Of a DNA stretch of 64,000 nucleotides, positions 17,313 to 26,085 are shown in pieces (the stretch's first letter is position 1; each line of letters opens with the position of its first letter). Under the pieces are notes generated by a model. It was given only the letters and a program-made list of their open reading frames with translations. It made no database searches and had not been told where the DNA came from. A program made the position numbers and the translations under genes. Source of the DNA: JAENWD01 sp963837165 (GTDB taxonomy: Bacteria; Acidobacteriota; Vicinamibacteria; Vicinamibacterales; JAENWD01); the NCBI GenBank assembly GCA_963837165.1, contig CAWIMD010000004.1, forward strand, positions 1,178,001-1,242,000. Direction: 5' to 3'.

Positions 17313-18503
17313 TCAGTCTACGGCAAGCGAGGCCGGGCGCACGTGGCCGGGCTCGTAGCCGCGGAACGCGGCCAGGGTGACCAGGCAGGCCGCCATCATC
17401 AGGCCCGCGGCCGAGAAGAAGGGCATGTTCCGGCCGAACTGGTCGAAGACGTATCCACCCCACAGCGGACCCACGATCCGCGCGAGGCTCCCGAGCGACT
17501 GCGACACGCCGAGCGTGCCTCCCTGGTCGGCGGGGTCGGCGAGCTGCGAAATCACCGACAGCATGGACGGGCTCTGGAAGCCCATCCCGACGGCGATGAT
17601 GCCCATGGTCAGGACCAGGCCGGGGACGCTCGAGACGAGCGCCACGCCGCCGAGGCCGGCGCTGAGCAGCGCCACGGCCGCCGGCGCCAGCCTGTGCTCG
17701 CCGATCCGGCGCACCACGCGCCCGACGAGCAGGCCCTGGACGATCGAGAGCACCACGCCGACCCACGCGAAGAGGTACCCGATGCTGGAGGCGCCGAAGC
17801 CGAATCGCGAGTCGGCATAGAGTGCGAACATCGACTCGAAGCTCGAAAAGGCCATTACGATCAGGAAGAAGGCCAGGAGCACGACGGGCAGCCGCGGCCG
17901 TGCGAGCGCGTGCGTGAACACCTCCAGGCGACCGCGACGCCTCCTCGCGCCGCGCCGTGACGCGGGCAGCGATTCGGGCAGCAGCACGAGCGCGGCCAGC
18001 AGATTGGCGAACGAGAGCGCCGCGGCGAAGTAGGCCGGCGCCTGGTAGCTCCACCGGCTGAGGAATCCGCCGAGGGCGGGGCCGAAGATGAAGCCGAGGC
18101 CGAAGGCCGCGCCGACCAGCCCCATGCCCCTGGCCCGGTTCTCGGGCGTCGTGGAGTCGGCGATGAATGCCTGGGCCGTCGGGATGTTCGCGCCGGCAAT
18201 GCCCGCCAGGCAGCGTGCGATGAACAGGACCGCCAACGACCGGGCCATGCCGAAGCCCAGGTACGAGACGGCCGATCCCGCCAGCCCGATGAGGATCACG
18301 GGCCTCCGGCCGATCACGTCGGACAGCCGCCCCCACATCGGCGCGAACAGGAACTGCATCAGCGAGAACGACATCGACAGCAGCCCCACGACGAACGCGG
18401 ACGCGCCGTAGTGGAGCGCGTAGAAGGGCAGCAGCGGGATGATGATGCCGAAGCCGATGAGATCGATGAACACCGTGACGAAGACGATGACGAGCGGCGA
18501 CAC
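17313..18503 (-). CDS. MFS transporter, TetA/MdtG-like drug efflux family
   Basis: 396 aa with 12 predictable membrane segments. The N-terminus VFIDLIGFGIIIPLLPFY is typical of TetA-like efflux proteins, and the MFS loop 2-3 signature GRLSDVIGRRPV is intact. The central loop carries an Arg-rich stretch (SRRGARRRRG). It is probably a proton-driven exporter of small hydrophobic compounds; the specificity is unknown. The start is GTG 18503, three nt after the ThyX stop. Confidence 0.87.
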   Translation of the reverse strand: MSPLVIVFVTVFIDLIGFGIIIPLLPFYALHYGASAFVVGLLSMSFSLMQFLFAPMWGRLSDVIGRRPVILIGLAGSAVSYLGFGMARSLAVLFIARCLAGIAGANIPTAQAFIADSTTPENRARGMGLVGAAFGLGFIFGPALGGFLSRWSYQAPAYFAAALSFANLLAALVLLPESLPASRRGARRRRGRLEVFTHALARPRLPVVLLAFFLIVMAFSSFESMFALYADSRFGFGASSIGYLFAWVGVVLSIVQGLLVGRVVRRIGEHRLAPAAVALLSAGLGGVALVSSVPGLVLTMGIIAVGMGFQSPSMLSVISQLADPADQGGTLGVSQSLGSLARIVGPLWGGYVFDQFGRNMPFFSAAGLMMAACLVTLAAFRGYEPGHVRPASLAVD

Positions 18504-18506
18504 GCG

Positions 18507-20045
18507 CTAGAGTCTCCGGACAGCGGTCGGGAAGTCCCTCCAGACGGGGATGCCGCAGAAGTGGGTCCCCTCCGTGCAGCGCGGAGAGGCATGACCGTTG
18601 CGGACCACACACGGCGGACCCAGATACCTGGCCAGGCGCGGGTGCGCGCGCCGCACCGCCGCGAGCTCGTCCATCGAGGCGAGATAGATCTCCTCCTGCG
18701 CGTTGAAGCAGGTGCGGAGCGTCCACTTGTGGACCAGGGCCATGAGCGGCCCGGACTCGACCATCCGCACCACCTTGGCGTTCGGGAGCACGTACATCGC
18801 GAACTCGAGCGGCACGCCGAGCGCCAGCAGGCGGCGCTTCGCGTCCCAGGCGCAGCGCATGGCGCGGTCGAATGCGGCCGACGCCGCGGCGTTGGCGGCA
18901 ATCAGCTTCGGCGTGACGTAGTCGGGCGCGACGGTGTCCACGAACGACATGACCGGCCGCGAGGCGGGCACCATCCGGTGGCGCTGGTCCTGCGAATCGG
19001 CCGTGTGACTGAGGCGCTTCTCGAACGTGTAGAACACGTGGTGGAGCGCCCGCATCAGGGGCGAATGATACGAGACGTTCATCACCTCGAGCCGATAGGG
19101 GTTCCGCGCCGGGTTCAGCACGCGGTCGATGGCCTCCTCGTCGCTCATGTCCTCCGGGGTGAGGCCGAACGTCACGCGAACCGCCTCGGCGACGGTGGCC
19201 TCGGCGTCGGGCGAGCACTCGACGAGGCGCGAGATGCGGCCGTCCAGGCGGCGATCGAACGCGCGGGCGAACGCGTCGGCCCCGGCGGCCGTCCGAGGGA
19301 AGGCGGTCTCCGGCAGTGCGTCGGCGTCGAGCTCGTCGCAGCCCACCTTCTCGAAGAAGAACGGATCGACCTCGCGGACCAGGTCCACCATGCGGCCGAT
19401 GACCGCGCGCGCCTCGGTCGGCGCATCGCCGGAGGCCGCCATGCGCCGCAGCCGGTGCAGCGTGATCCCCGATACGGTGTGGACCATCGACGTGAACGCG
19501 GCAATCGGGATCACGTAGCGCGCCGTCTCGATGGCGCGCTTCTCGGCGTCCCGCTCGATCGCCTTGAGCCGCTCCGCGCTCGCACGCGGCGTCACATACC
19601 GCAGCTCCTTCAGGATCGCGAACGCATCGGCCTTCAACAGGGCCGACAGCTCCGCGTAGCTGTCCCATGCCGAGAGAATCGCGCGCTCGTAGACGTCGAG
19701 CGCCTCGCCCGAGAGGGGCGGCACGAAGGCGCGCGGCTCCTTCAGCTTCACGTAGCGCTGGCTCGACTGCTCGGAGTTGTAGAACGGATACGAGTGCAGC
19801 GCGGTCCAGACCAGCTGGCGCGAGATGTTCTCGAGACCGAACTCGAAGTGCGCGTGCTGGTAGACGGTGTGGTGTCCGGCGTCGAACGTGAGGGCGCCAA
19901 TCGAGTCGCGCTGTCGCTCGGTGACCTCCGCCGCCTCGACGACGCGCGGCGAGTAGCACGTGCGGGCTGCGGCAATCGCGCCGTCGAACGGCTGCGCCGG
20001 CGCGTTCCGCAGCGTCACGACGGGTGGCGCCGTCTCGAGGCTCAT
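18507..20045 (-). CDS. thyX: Double-length FAD-dependent thymidylate synthase (ThyX-like)
   Basis: 512 aa, about twice a canonical ThyX (220-250 aa). Two ThyX-like halves can be recognised. The N-half has TFDAGHHTVYQHAHFEFG and an active-site-like segment NSEQSSQRYVKL near residue 95, but no Arg-His-Arg before it. The C-half (from about 300) has RLEVMNVSYHSPLM and DQRHRMVPASRP with RHR near 355-357, but lacks the following S-x-x-R-Y part. Canonical ThyX carries RHR and the Ser within one motif, so here the two parts are divided between the halves. It probably methylates dUMP using FAD, NADPH and methylene-tetrahydrofolate, but activity is inferred. It lies directly downstream of def. Confidence 0.82.
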   Translation of the reverse strand: MSLETAPPVVTLRNAPAQPFDGAIAAARTCYSPRVVEAAEVTERQRDSIGALTFDAGHHTVYQHAHFEFGLENISRQLVWTALHSYPFYNSEQSSQRYVKLKEPRAFVPPLSGEALDVYERAILSAWDSYAELSALLKADAFAILKELRYVTPRASAERLKAIERDAEKRAIETARYVIPIAAFTSMVHTVSGITLHRLRRMAASGDAPTEARAVIGRMVDLVREVDPFFFEKVGCDELDADALPETAFPRTAAGADAFARAFDRRLDGRISRLVECSPDAEATVAEAVRVTFGLTPEDMSDEEAIDRVLNPARNPYRLEVMNVSYHSPLMRALHHVFYTFEKRLSHTADSQDQRHRMVPASRPVMSFVDTVAPDYVTPKLIAANAAASAAFDRAMRCAWDAKRRLLALGVPLEFAMYVLPNAKVVRMVESGPLMALVHKWTLRTCFNAQEEIYLASMDELAAVRRAHPRLARYLGPPCVVRNGHASPRCTEGTHFCGIPVWRDFPTAVRRL

Positions 20046-20056
20046 GGTCGGGGCGT

Positions 20057-20596
20057 CTATTCCTTGTCCTTGGCCCAGTACCGCGAATACTCGTCGAGGA
20101 ACGCCAGGGACTCGAACGACTTCATCCGGTCGACGAAGAGCACGCCGTTCAGGTGATCGTTCTCGTGCTGGACGACGCGGGCCGGAAAGTCCTCGAGCTC
20201 CATGTCGAGGGGCTCGCCGTGCCGATCGAAGCCGCGGACGCGGATGCGGCGGTTCCTGGGCACTCGGCCGCGGATGTCCGGAATGCTCAGGCAGCCTTCC
20301 CAGTCCTCGACCAGGTCCCGGCCGATCGGCGTGATCTCGGGATTGACGATCGCGATCGGGATGATCTCAACCTCGCCGGTCCGCCGGTCCTCTTCCTCGA
20401 TGCCGGCGATGAAGACCCGCACTCCCTCGTGTACCTGCGGTGCCGCCAGCCCGATGCCGTGATACTCCTGCATGGTATCGATCAGGTCGTCGATGAGCTT
20501 CTGGACGACGGGCGAGCCGATCTCGGCGGGATCGATCGGCGTTGCCTTCGCGCGGAGCACCGGATGCCCCAGCCGCGCGACCTTCAGGATGGACAT
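20057..20596 (-). CDS. def: Peptide deformylase
   Basis: 179 aa. All three deformylase motifs are intact: GIGLAAPQV (residues about 46-54), EGCLSIP (metal Cys) and QHENDHLNG (HExxH-like metal ligands; here HENDH). It removes the formyl group from nascent proteins. A TATAAT hexamer ends 8 nt before the ATG at 20596, so the mRNA is probably leaderless. thyX starts 11 nt downstream of its stop. The NUDIX gene is divergent across a 33-bp spacer. Confidence 0.95.
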   Translation of the reverse strand: MSILKVARLGHPVLRAKATPIDPAEIGSPVVQKLIDDLIDTMQEYHGIGLAAPQVHEGVRVFIAGIEEEDRRTGEVEIIPIAIVNPEITPIGRDLVEDWEGCLSIPDIRGRVPRNRRIRVRGFDRHGEPLDMELEDFPARVVQHENDHLNGVLFVDRMKSFESLAFLDEYSRYWAKDKE

Positions 20597-20604
20597 GATC
20601 GGGA

Positions 20605-20610
20605 ATTATA
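20605..20610 (-). promoter_or_regulatory. Putative -10 element (TATAAT) for def
   Basis: A perfect TATAAT on the minus strand, with 8 nt between it and the def ATG. No Shine-Dalgarno sequence is visible and the geometry implies initiation at or next to the start codon. On the opposite strand the same bases contain TATACT (20607-20612), which could drive the NUDIX gene. No convincing -35 was found. Confidence 0.5.
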
Positions 20611-20629
20611 CTGTGCGCGATGTGGCGCA

Positions 20630-21157
20630 ATGATCGAGACGTTCCGCTTCTGCCCGTCGTGCGGCGCCCCGCTCGCGCCGAGCGTCCTCAAGGCCGGTGA
20701 TCGCGAGCGGCCGGCCTGCGCCGCGTGCGGCTTCGTCCACTACCTCGACCCCAAGGTCGCCGTCGGCACGATCATCGCCGACACGGGCGGGCGCATCGTC
20801 CTCGTCCGCCGCGCGATCGAGCCCGGCTACGGGAAGTGGGTGTTTCCGGGCGGCTACGTCGATCGCGGCGAGCTGCTGCGCGCGGCGGCCCTGCGCGAGG
20901 CGCTCGAGGAATGCGGGCTCGTCGTCCGGCTGGAAGGCCTGGTGGACATCTATTCCTACGCGGGCCGGACGCCCATCATCGTGGTCTTCGCGGCGAGCCT
21001 CGTGAGCGGGTCGCTGGCCGTGGACGACGAGGGACTCGAGGCCGACTGGTTCGCGCCGGCCGACCTGCCGTGGGGCCATCTCGCGTTCCAGAGCACCGGC
21101 GAGGCGCTCCGGGACTACCTCGACGGGCGCCGCCACGCGCTGAGATCTCTCTTGTAG
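20630..21157 (+). CDS. NUDIX hydrolase with N-terminal zinc ribbon
   Basis: 175 aa. An N-terminal CPSCGAP / CAACGF pair forms a four-Cys zinc ribbon as in NudC-like and related NUDIX proteins. The NUDIX box follows the GX5EX7REUXEEXGU pattern (GGYVDRGELLRAAALREALEE, then CGL), with FPGG just before. It hydrolyses a nucleoside diphosphate linked to some moiety; the substrate is unknown. It starts at ATG 20630, divergent from def. Its TAG stop codon (21155-21157) is part of a REP-like element (TGTAGCGCAGG), so the repeat supplies the end of the gene. Confidence 0.87.
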   Translation: MIETFRFCPSCGAPLAPSVLKAGDRERPACAACGFVHYLDPKVAVGTIIADTGGRIVLVRRAIEPGYGKWVFPGGYVDRGELLRAAALREALEECGLVVRLEGLVDIYSYAGRTPIIVVFAASLVSGSLAVDDEGLEADWFAPADLPWGHLAFQSTGEALRDYLDGRRHALRSLL

Positions 21158-21176
21158 CGCAGGCCTTCAGGCCTGC
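21153..21176 (+). repeat. Single REP-like palindrome between convergent genes
   Basis: TGTAGC tail followed by the perfect 8-bp stem GCAGGCCT-TC-AGGCCTGC. It overlaps the last bases of the NUDIX gene and lies 44 bp from the convergent aldolase stop. The hairpin could also act as a bidirectional transcription stop. Confidence 0.85.
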
Positions 21177-21219
21177 CAAGGGCGCGGCCAGACGCGACAA
21201 CGCGGTTGCGACATCGGCG

Positions 21220-22662
21220 TCAGTCCGACAGCCCCTCCGCCTTCCGCTCGGCGGCCGTGATGATGCCGGCGGCCCAGCGGATCTCCGACTGACGCTCCGG
21301 CGCCGACGCCGTGGCGGTGACGAACCGCCGCACCGCGTCCGACGTGCCGCCGATGTTCAGCTTCCCCATGAGGAACGCAAAGCGCTCCTGGAGCGATGCG
21401 CCGATGGCGGTGCGGGTCGGCTCGTCCAGGCCCCACACGCGCGGCTTGAACGGGCCGATGGCCTTCTTCCGGGCCTTGTAGAGGAACTGCTGCTCGGTGT
21501 CGTTCGGCTTGCGCTCTTCGCCCGCGTGCTCCCGGATCCAGGCGTACATCTCGTCCTTGAGGGCCTTCGGGAACGCCGGGTGCTCGTACACCATGTTCTG
21601 GAAGTCGGTGGCCAGGTGAATCTCGCAGGCACCGGCCTTGGGGAAGGCGTCGAAGGCCTCGGCAGGGAGCGTGGACGCGCCGTGCTGGACGGCGCCGCCC
21701 AGCCCGTATTCCTTCCGCGCCACCGACGAGAGCTCCTCGAGCGCCACCAGGTCCAGCTTCACGTCCGTGCGGACCTTCCCGTCGGCGGCCACGAATCCTC
21801 CGTGGGCAGTGCCCGTCTGCACCGAGATCTTGCTGATGCCGGTCAGCGAACCGCCGCGCGCGGCCAGGGCCTCGAGGTAGCCGCGCATGAACGCATGCAG
21901 TTCGTGCACGTCGGAGTTCTTGCCACCGACCTCCCCGATCTCCCCGCCCACCGAGACGGTGACGCCCGCCGGCTCGTGCGCGCGGATGAACGCGGTGAAG
22001 TCGGCGCAGAGGTCGCAGTTCACGTGCTGCTGCTCGTCGAGGGTCGCCTTGTCGAGGTCCACGAGCGTCGAGGTGTCGATGTCGATGTTGTAGAAACCGG
22101 CCGCCATCTCCTCGCGGATCAGCATCTTGAGCGTCTCGAGCTCCTTCGCGCGCTCGGCCGACGCGTACTTCTTCGCGTTCACCTGGACGTGGTCGCCCTG
22201 GAAGAAGATCGGGCCCTCGAAGCCCTCGCGCAGCGCGGCCGCCAGCACGCTCGCCGCGTACTCGTGCGGCCGCTGCTCGGTGTAGCCGATCTCGGAGCGG
22301 GCGATCTCGAAGATGAACGCGCCGGCGCCGCAGGCCTTCGCGGCGCGGAAGACAGCCCGCGCGGTGTCGTAGGTCATCATGCGCAGGTTCATGGCCGGGA
22401 CGGTGAACCCGCCGGTGTCACCACGGCCCATGGCAACGTAGAGATCGTGAATCGACGAGGGCTTCACGCCCCTGGCCGCGGCCAGGGCGCGGATCACCCA
22501 GCGGGCGGTGCCTTTCACCTCGGGGCTGCCTTCGAGCGCCGAGGTCTGCGCGAGCTGATCGATGAGGGCCGGCGTGGGCGTGCCGGTCACGGTGAGGGAG
22601 TCGCCGTCGACGCGGGCGACGGGGGCAACGGCGGCGGTGAGCGCCTCGACGGATGCAAACAC
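21220..22662 (-). CDS. Class II fructose-bisphosphate aldolase family protein
   Basis: 480 aa, clearly longer than E. coli FbaA (359). Family features include FTVPAMNLRMMTYD, the putative metal segment FFQGDHVQVN, the glycine-rich phosphate loop SVQTGTAHGGF and a second histidine motif AVQHGASTLP. The first 90 residues are an extra N-terminal region without clear homology. It is expected to cleave or form a ketose bisphosphate with divalent metal, probably fructose-1,6-bisphosphate; tagatose-bisphosphate or another aldol substrate is possible. GTG 22662 is supported by AAGGGG 7 nt upstream. It lies 80 bp downstream of thiI. Confidence 0.82.
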   Translation of the reverse strand: MFASVEALTAAVAPVARVDGDSLTVTGTPTPALIDQLAQTSALEGSPEVKGTARWVIRALAAARGVKPSSIHDLYVAMGRGDTGGFTVPAMNLRMMTYDTARAVFRAAKACGAGAFIFEIARSEIGYTEQRPHEYAASVLAAALREGFEGPIFFQGDHVQVNAKKYASAERAKELETLKMLIREEMAAGFYNIDIDTSTLVDLDKATLDEQQHVNCDLCADFTAFIRAHEPAGVTVSVGGEIGEVGGKNSDVHELHAFMRGYLEALAARGGSLTGISKISVQTGTAHGGFVAADGKVRTDVKLDLVALEELSSVARKEYGLGGAVQHGASTLPAEAFDAFPKAGACEIHLATDFQNMVYEHPAFPKALKDEMYAWIREHAGEERKPNDTEQQFLYKARKKAIGPFKPRVWGLDEPTRTAIGASLQERFAFLMGKLNIGGTSDAVRRFVTATASAPERQSEIRWAAGIITAAERKAEGLSD

Positions 22663-22742
22663 GATGAGTCCCCTTGGCAAGATGACCGGTCCGGAGGGAC
22701 CGGCAGCGACGGCCGACCGGCCGCCGAGCGTGGCGCCGGGCG

Positions 22743-23927
22743 TCAGGGCCGAACGGGCGATTGTACCATCGGGAACTTGAAGTCCTCCACCGACGCGCCG
22801 GTCACCGCCAGGTCGATGAGTTCGTCGACTGGCAATGATGCCTCGGCGGCATCGACCGAGCCGAGCGTCGATCGCGTCGCGGGCGCACGCGGCGTGAACA
22901 GCTGGCAGCAGTCCTCGTCGGGAAGCACCGAGACTTCGTAGGTCCCGATGCGCTGCGCGTCGGCGGTGATCTCTTCCTTGTCCATGCCGACGAGCGGACG
23001 GAGCACGGGGAGCGTCGCCGCTTGCCCGATCACCGTCAGGTTCTCGAGCGTCTGCGAGGCCACCTGCCCCACCGACTCGCCCGTGACGAGCGCCCGCGAG
23101 CCTTCCCAGCGAGCGAGCCGTCCGGCAATCCGCAGCATGAGACGCCGATAGACCACGATCCGGAGCGGCGCGGGCACGCCCAACACCACGCGCCGCTGGA
23201 CCTCGCCGAACGGCACCAGGTACATCCGCGTGCGCTGCTGGTAACGGGTGAGCATCCGGGCCAGCTCGCGCACCTTCTCCTGCGAGGCATTCGAGACGAA
23301 CGGGTAGCCGTGGAAGTGGATGATCTGCACGCGGCAGCCACGGCGCATCATGCGCCACGCCGCCACCGGCGAGTCGATGCCGCCCGACATCAGGCAGGCC
23401 ACCCGGCCGCTGACGCCCGTCGGCAGGCCGCCGGCGCCACGGTGACGGCCGAAGGCGTAGAAGGCGCGGTCGCGCAGCATTTCCACGTGCACTGTGAGAT
23501 CGGGGGCCCCGAGATCGACGGCCCAGCCGCGGGCCGCCTTGATCCGCGCACCCAGCCGCCGCTCGATCTCCGGCGACGGGATCGGATATCGCTTGTCGGA
23601 CCGCCGCGCCGCGACGGCAAACGAACGCGGCGCCACGTCGCCCAGGTCGGCGAGGATCGCGTCGGCCAGCACGTCGAGATCGGAGCTCGTGCTGCCCGCC
23701 TTGGAGTAGTTCGCCACGCCGAACACCGTCGACAGCCGCTCGGACAGCACGGGCCAGTCGGCCGCCGGGCCGAGGGTGAGCTCGATGCGGCCCATCAGCG
23801 GGCGCACCTGCCGCACGTCGAGATCCGCCGTGGCGGCGCGCAGGTTGTGCACCAGGCGCTCGATGAACCACGGCCGATTGCGCCCCTTGAGCGCGATCTC
23901 CTGGTAGTGCACGATGACGGAGGTCAT
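22743..23927 (-). CDS. thiI: tRNA 4-thiouridine synthase ThiI
   Basis: 394 aa, the short form without a C-terminal rhodanese domain. An N-terminal ferredoxin-like/THUMP region (VHYQEIALKGRNRPWF at the start; ALKGRNR is diagnostic) precedes the PP-loop ATP pyrophosphatase motif SGGIDSPVAAW. It adenylates and thiolates U8 of tRNA; without the rhodanese domain the sulfur must come from a separate carrier, and a tandem rhodanese is encoded at 12984-13832, though a link is only speculative. ATG 23927 overlaps the hpnE stop by 4 nt (ATGA). Confidence 0.93.
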   Translation of the reverse strand: MTSVIVHYQEIALKGRNRPWFIERLVHNLRAATADLDVRQVRPLMGRIELTLGPAADWPVLSERLSTVFGVANYSKAGSTSSDLDVLADAILADLGDVAPRSFAVAARRSDKRYPIPSPEIERRLGARIKAARGWAVDLGAPDLTVHVEMLRDRAFYAFGRHRGAGGLPTGVSGRVACLMSGGIDSPVAAWRMMRRGCRVQIIHFHGYPFVSNASQEKVRELARMLTRYQQRTRMYLVPFGEVQRRVVLGVPAPLRIVVYRRLMLRIAGRLARWEGSRALVTGESVGQVASQTLENLTVIGQAATLPVLRPLVGMDKEEITADAQRIGTYEVSVLPDEDCCQLFTPRAPATRSTLGSVDAAEASLPVDELIDLAVTGASVEDFKFPMVQSPVRP

Positions 23928-25258
23928 GGCAGGGCGGCCGCCCGATGTCCGCTGGCGACCGCACCCTCGATGGTAGCCGGCAGCCCCGTATCGGTCCAGT
24001 CGCCGGCCAGGAACAGCCGATCCACCGGCGTGCGGGGGCCAGGTCTGACCGGCTGGCCGGGCGCCAGGGAGAACGTCGCCCGCTTTTCCCGCACCGCTGT
24101 CGCGCGCAGCACTCTCGCGCCGGCCGCCGCGGGCAGCGCCTCGGCCAGCTCCGCCCGCGCCAGCTCCGCCAGGGCGTCGTTCGAGAGGGCCACGATCTCG
24201 TCCGCGCCGCTCGATACCAGCGACAGGTGCGAGGCCTGCTCCCCGAAGAGGCGCCCCTTGTCGAACGCCCACTGGAACGTGCGGCCGGGCAGGCCGATCA
24301 GCGGCCCGTCCGTGACGGGGCGGTCCAGCCACAGGTTGACCGTCACGATCGGCGAGGCGGCCATCGCCGAGGCGCCACGCACGATGTCGTCGAGCGCCGG
24401 CACGCGGCCGGCGAACGCGGAGAACGCAAACCACGGCACCGACGAGACGATGGCACCGGCTGCAATCCGCTCCCCGTTGACATCCACTCCGACGGCCGCT
24501 CCGCCCTCGACGATGAGCCGCGCCGCGTCTCCTACACGCACCGCGTGCCCCTTCGACTCCAGCCAGCGCCGCCCCGGCTCCGCGTACAGCTCGTCCAGCG
24601 GCTTCAGCGGCAGCGCGATGGCCGCGTCACGGCGCGATCCTGCGAACATGCGGGCCAGCACCTCCACGAAGGGCCCGGCCGAGGCCGTCGCGGGCGACTG
24701 GTTGAGCGCCGCAATCGCCAGCGGCCCCCACAACACCTCCCGCAGGCGGGGCGTCTGGCGCTGGGCGACGAGCCACTCGTCCACGGTCAGGCGGTCCAGG
24801 CCGCGCCGATCGGCGCCAGCCCCCCCGGCGCGCCCAAGGCCGCGAAGGATCCGCCCCAGTCGCACGGCCGCGAGGCGGTCCGCCATGCCGAGCGCCTTCC
24901 AGCGAAGCAGCCCGCCGACCAGATGGAGGGGCGAGGGCAGGCCCGGAAGCGACCTGAGCCGCGATCGCCGGCCGGCCCGGTCCACGATCTCGAGATCGAG
25001 CCGGTCGTCGAGCCGGACGTCGCCGGCGGCGCCAATCGCCTCGAGGAACGCGAACGTCTCGCGGTAGCAGCCGAACAGCGCGTGCTGACCGTTGTCGACC
25101 GGCTCGCCGCTGACAGGGTCCGGGAACGCCGTCGCGCGGCCACCGAGCCGGCGTCGCTCCTCGACGACGATCACGCGCGCGCCGCGGGAGGCCAGCCGCA
25201 CGGCGGAGGCCAGCCCGGCGAACCCGGCCCCGACGACGACGACGTCAGGCGGGGACAT
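23924..25258 (-). CDS. hpnE: Hydroxysqualene dehydroxylase HpnE
   Basis: 444 aa. The FAD-binding motif VVVGAGFAGLASAVRLA is at residues 6-22, with E in VVEERRRLGGRATAF (GGRA) and the C-terminal FAD motif FLAGDWTDTGLPATIEGAV. These features and the hpnC/hpnD neighbours identify HpnE, which reduces hydroxysqualene to squalene. The start ATG 25258 lies 14 nt inside the 3' end of hpnD. thiI follows with a 4-nt overlap, so the operon continues into tRNA modification. Confidence 0.93.
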   Translation of the reverse strand: MSPPDVVVVGAGFAGLASAVRLASRGARVIVVEERRRLGGRATAFPDPVSGEPVDNGQHALFGCYRETFAFLEAIGAAGDVRLDDRLDLEIVDRAGRRSRLRSLPGLPSPLHLVGGLLRWKALGMADRLAAVRLGRILRGLGRAGGAGADRRGLDRLTVDEWLVAQRQTPRLREVLWGPLAIAALNQSPATASAGPFVEVLARMFAGSRRDAAIALPLKPLDELYAEPGRRWLESKGHAVRVGDAARLIVEGGAAVGVDVNGERIAAGAIVSSVPWFAFSAFAGRVPALDDIVRGASAMAASPIVTVNLWLDRPVTDGPLIGLPGRTFQWAFDKGRLFGEQASHLSLVSSGADEIVALSNDALAELARAELAEALPAAAGARVLRATAVREKRATFSLAPGQPVRPGPRTPVDRLFLAGDWTDTGLPATIEGAVASGHRAAALP

Positions 25259-26085
25259 CGAGGCCGATCCGGTTGCGCAGCCAGGCCGAGACGGCCGCGG
25301 CGGCCTGACGCGGCCGCGGCACGCGGACGCGCCCGGCGAGCACGTCGTATCCCCCGCGCTCGATGCGCGTCAGCAGCGCGTGGTAGATCGCCGCCATGAT
25401 CTCGGCGGCAACGAGCCGGTGGCGGTCGGCGGCGGGCAGCGCCCGGCGGGCGCGCGCGTAGAACTCGTGCGCACGCGCGGCCTGGAAGGCCAGCAGCCGC
25501 CGCACGGGCTCCGTCACGACACCCGCACGCAGGTCGTCCTCGGTGCAGCCGAAGCGCGCCAGCTCGTCCTGCGGCAGGTACACACGCCCGCGCTCGAGAT
25601 CCGAGCCGACGTCGCGCAGGATGTTGGTGAGCTGCAGGGCCACGCCCAGCTGCCGGGCGTATTCCCGCGCCGCTTCGCTCCGCGTGCCGAAGATCTCGAT
25701 GCAGATGAACCCCACCGTCGAGGCCACTCGCCAGCAGTACCTGGTACAGCGCGTCGAACGTCTCGTAGCGGCGGCGATCGAGATCCATCTCGACGCCGTC
25801 CACCAGGTCCTCGAACGGCTGGCGCGTGAGCTGGCAGTGGCGGATCCAGGGCTGGAGTCCGCGGCCCTGCGGCGTCTGGGGATGTCCGCCGAAGCAGCGC
25901 TCGATCTCCTCGCGCCACGCCACGAGGCGCCGGCGCACGGCTTCGCGGCTCGCGTCGGAGGTCACCTGCGCCTCGTCCACCGTGTCGTCCACCGCACGGC
26001 AGAAGTCCCACACCGCGATCACCGCGTCGCGCCGATCGCGCGGCAGCACGAGAAACGCGTAGTAGAACGAGGTGGGACGGCTCAT
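25245..26085 (-). pseudogene. hpnD: Presqualene diphosphate synthase HpnD, split by a 1-nt frameshift
   Basis: The full HpnD sequence is present but in two frames. Codons from ATG 26085 give MSRPTSFYYAFLVLP and the first Asp motif AVDDTVDEA, ending in-frame at FDALYQ. The continuation YCWRVASTVGF, the second motif TNILRDVGSDLERGR and the C-terminus are in the next frame to 25245. One extra C (plus strand, run at 25740-25741) explains the shift exactly: removing it restores YQYCWRVASTVG, a conserved squalene-synthase motif. Total length is 841 nt, a multiple of three plus one. Both halves are otherwise undegraded and the overlaps with hpnC and hpnE are intact, so an assembly or sequencing error is as likely as a real mutation. 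Confidence 0.85.
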
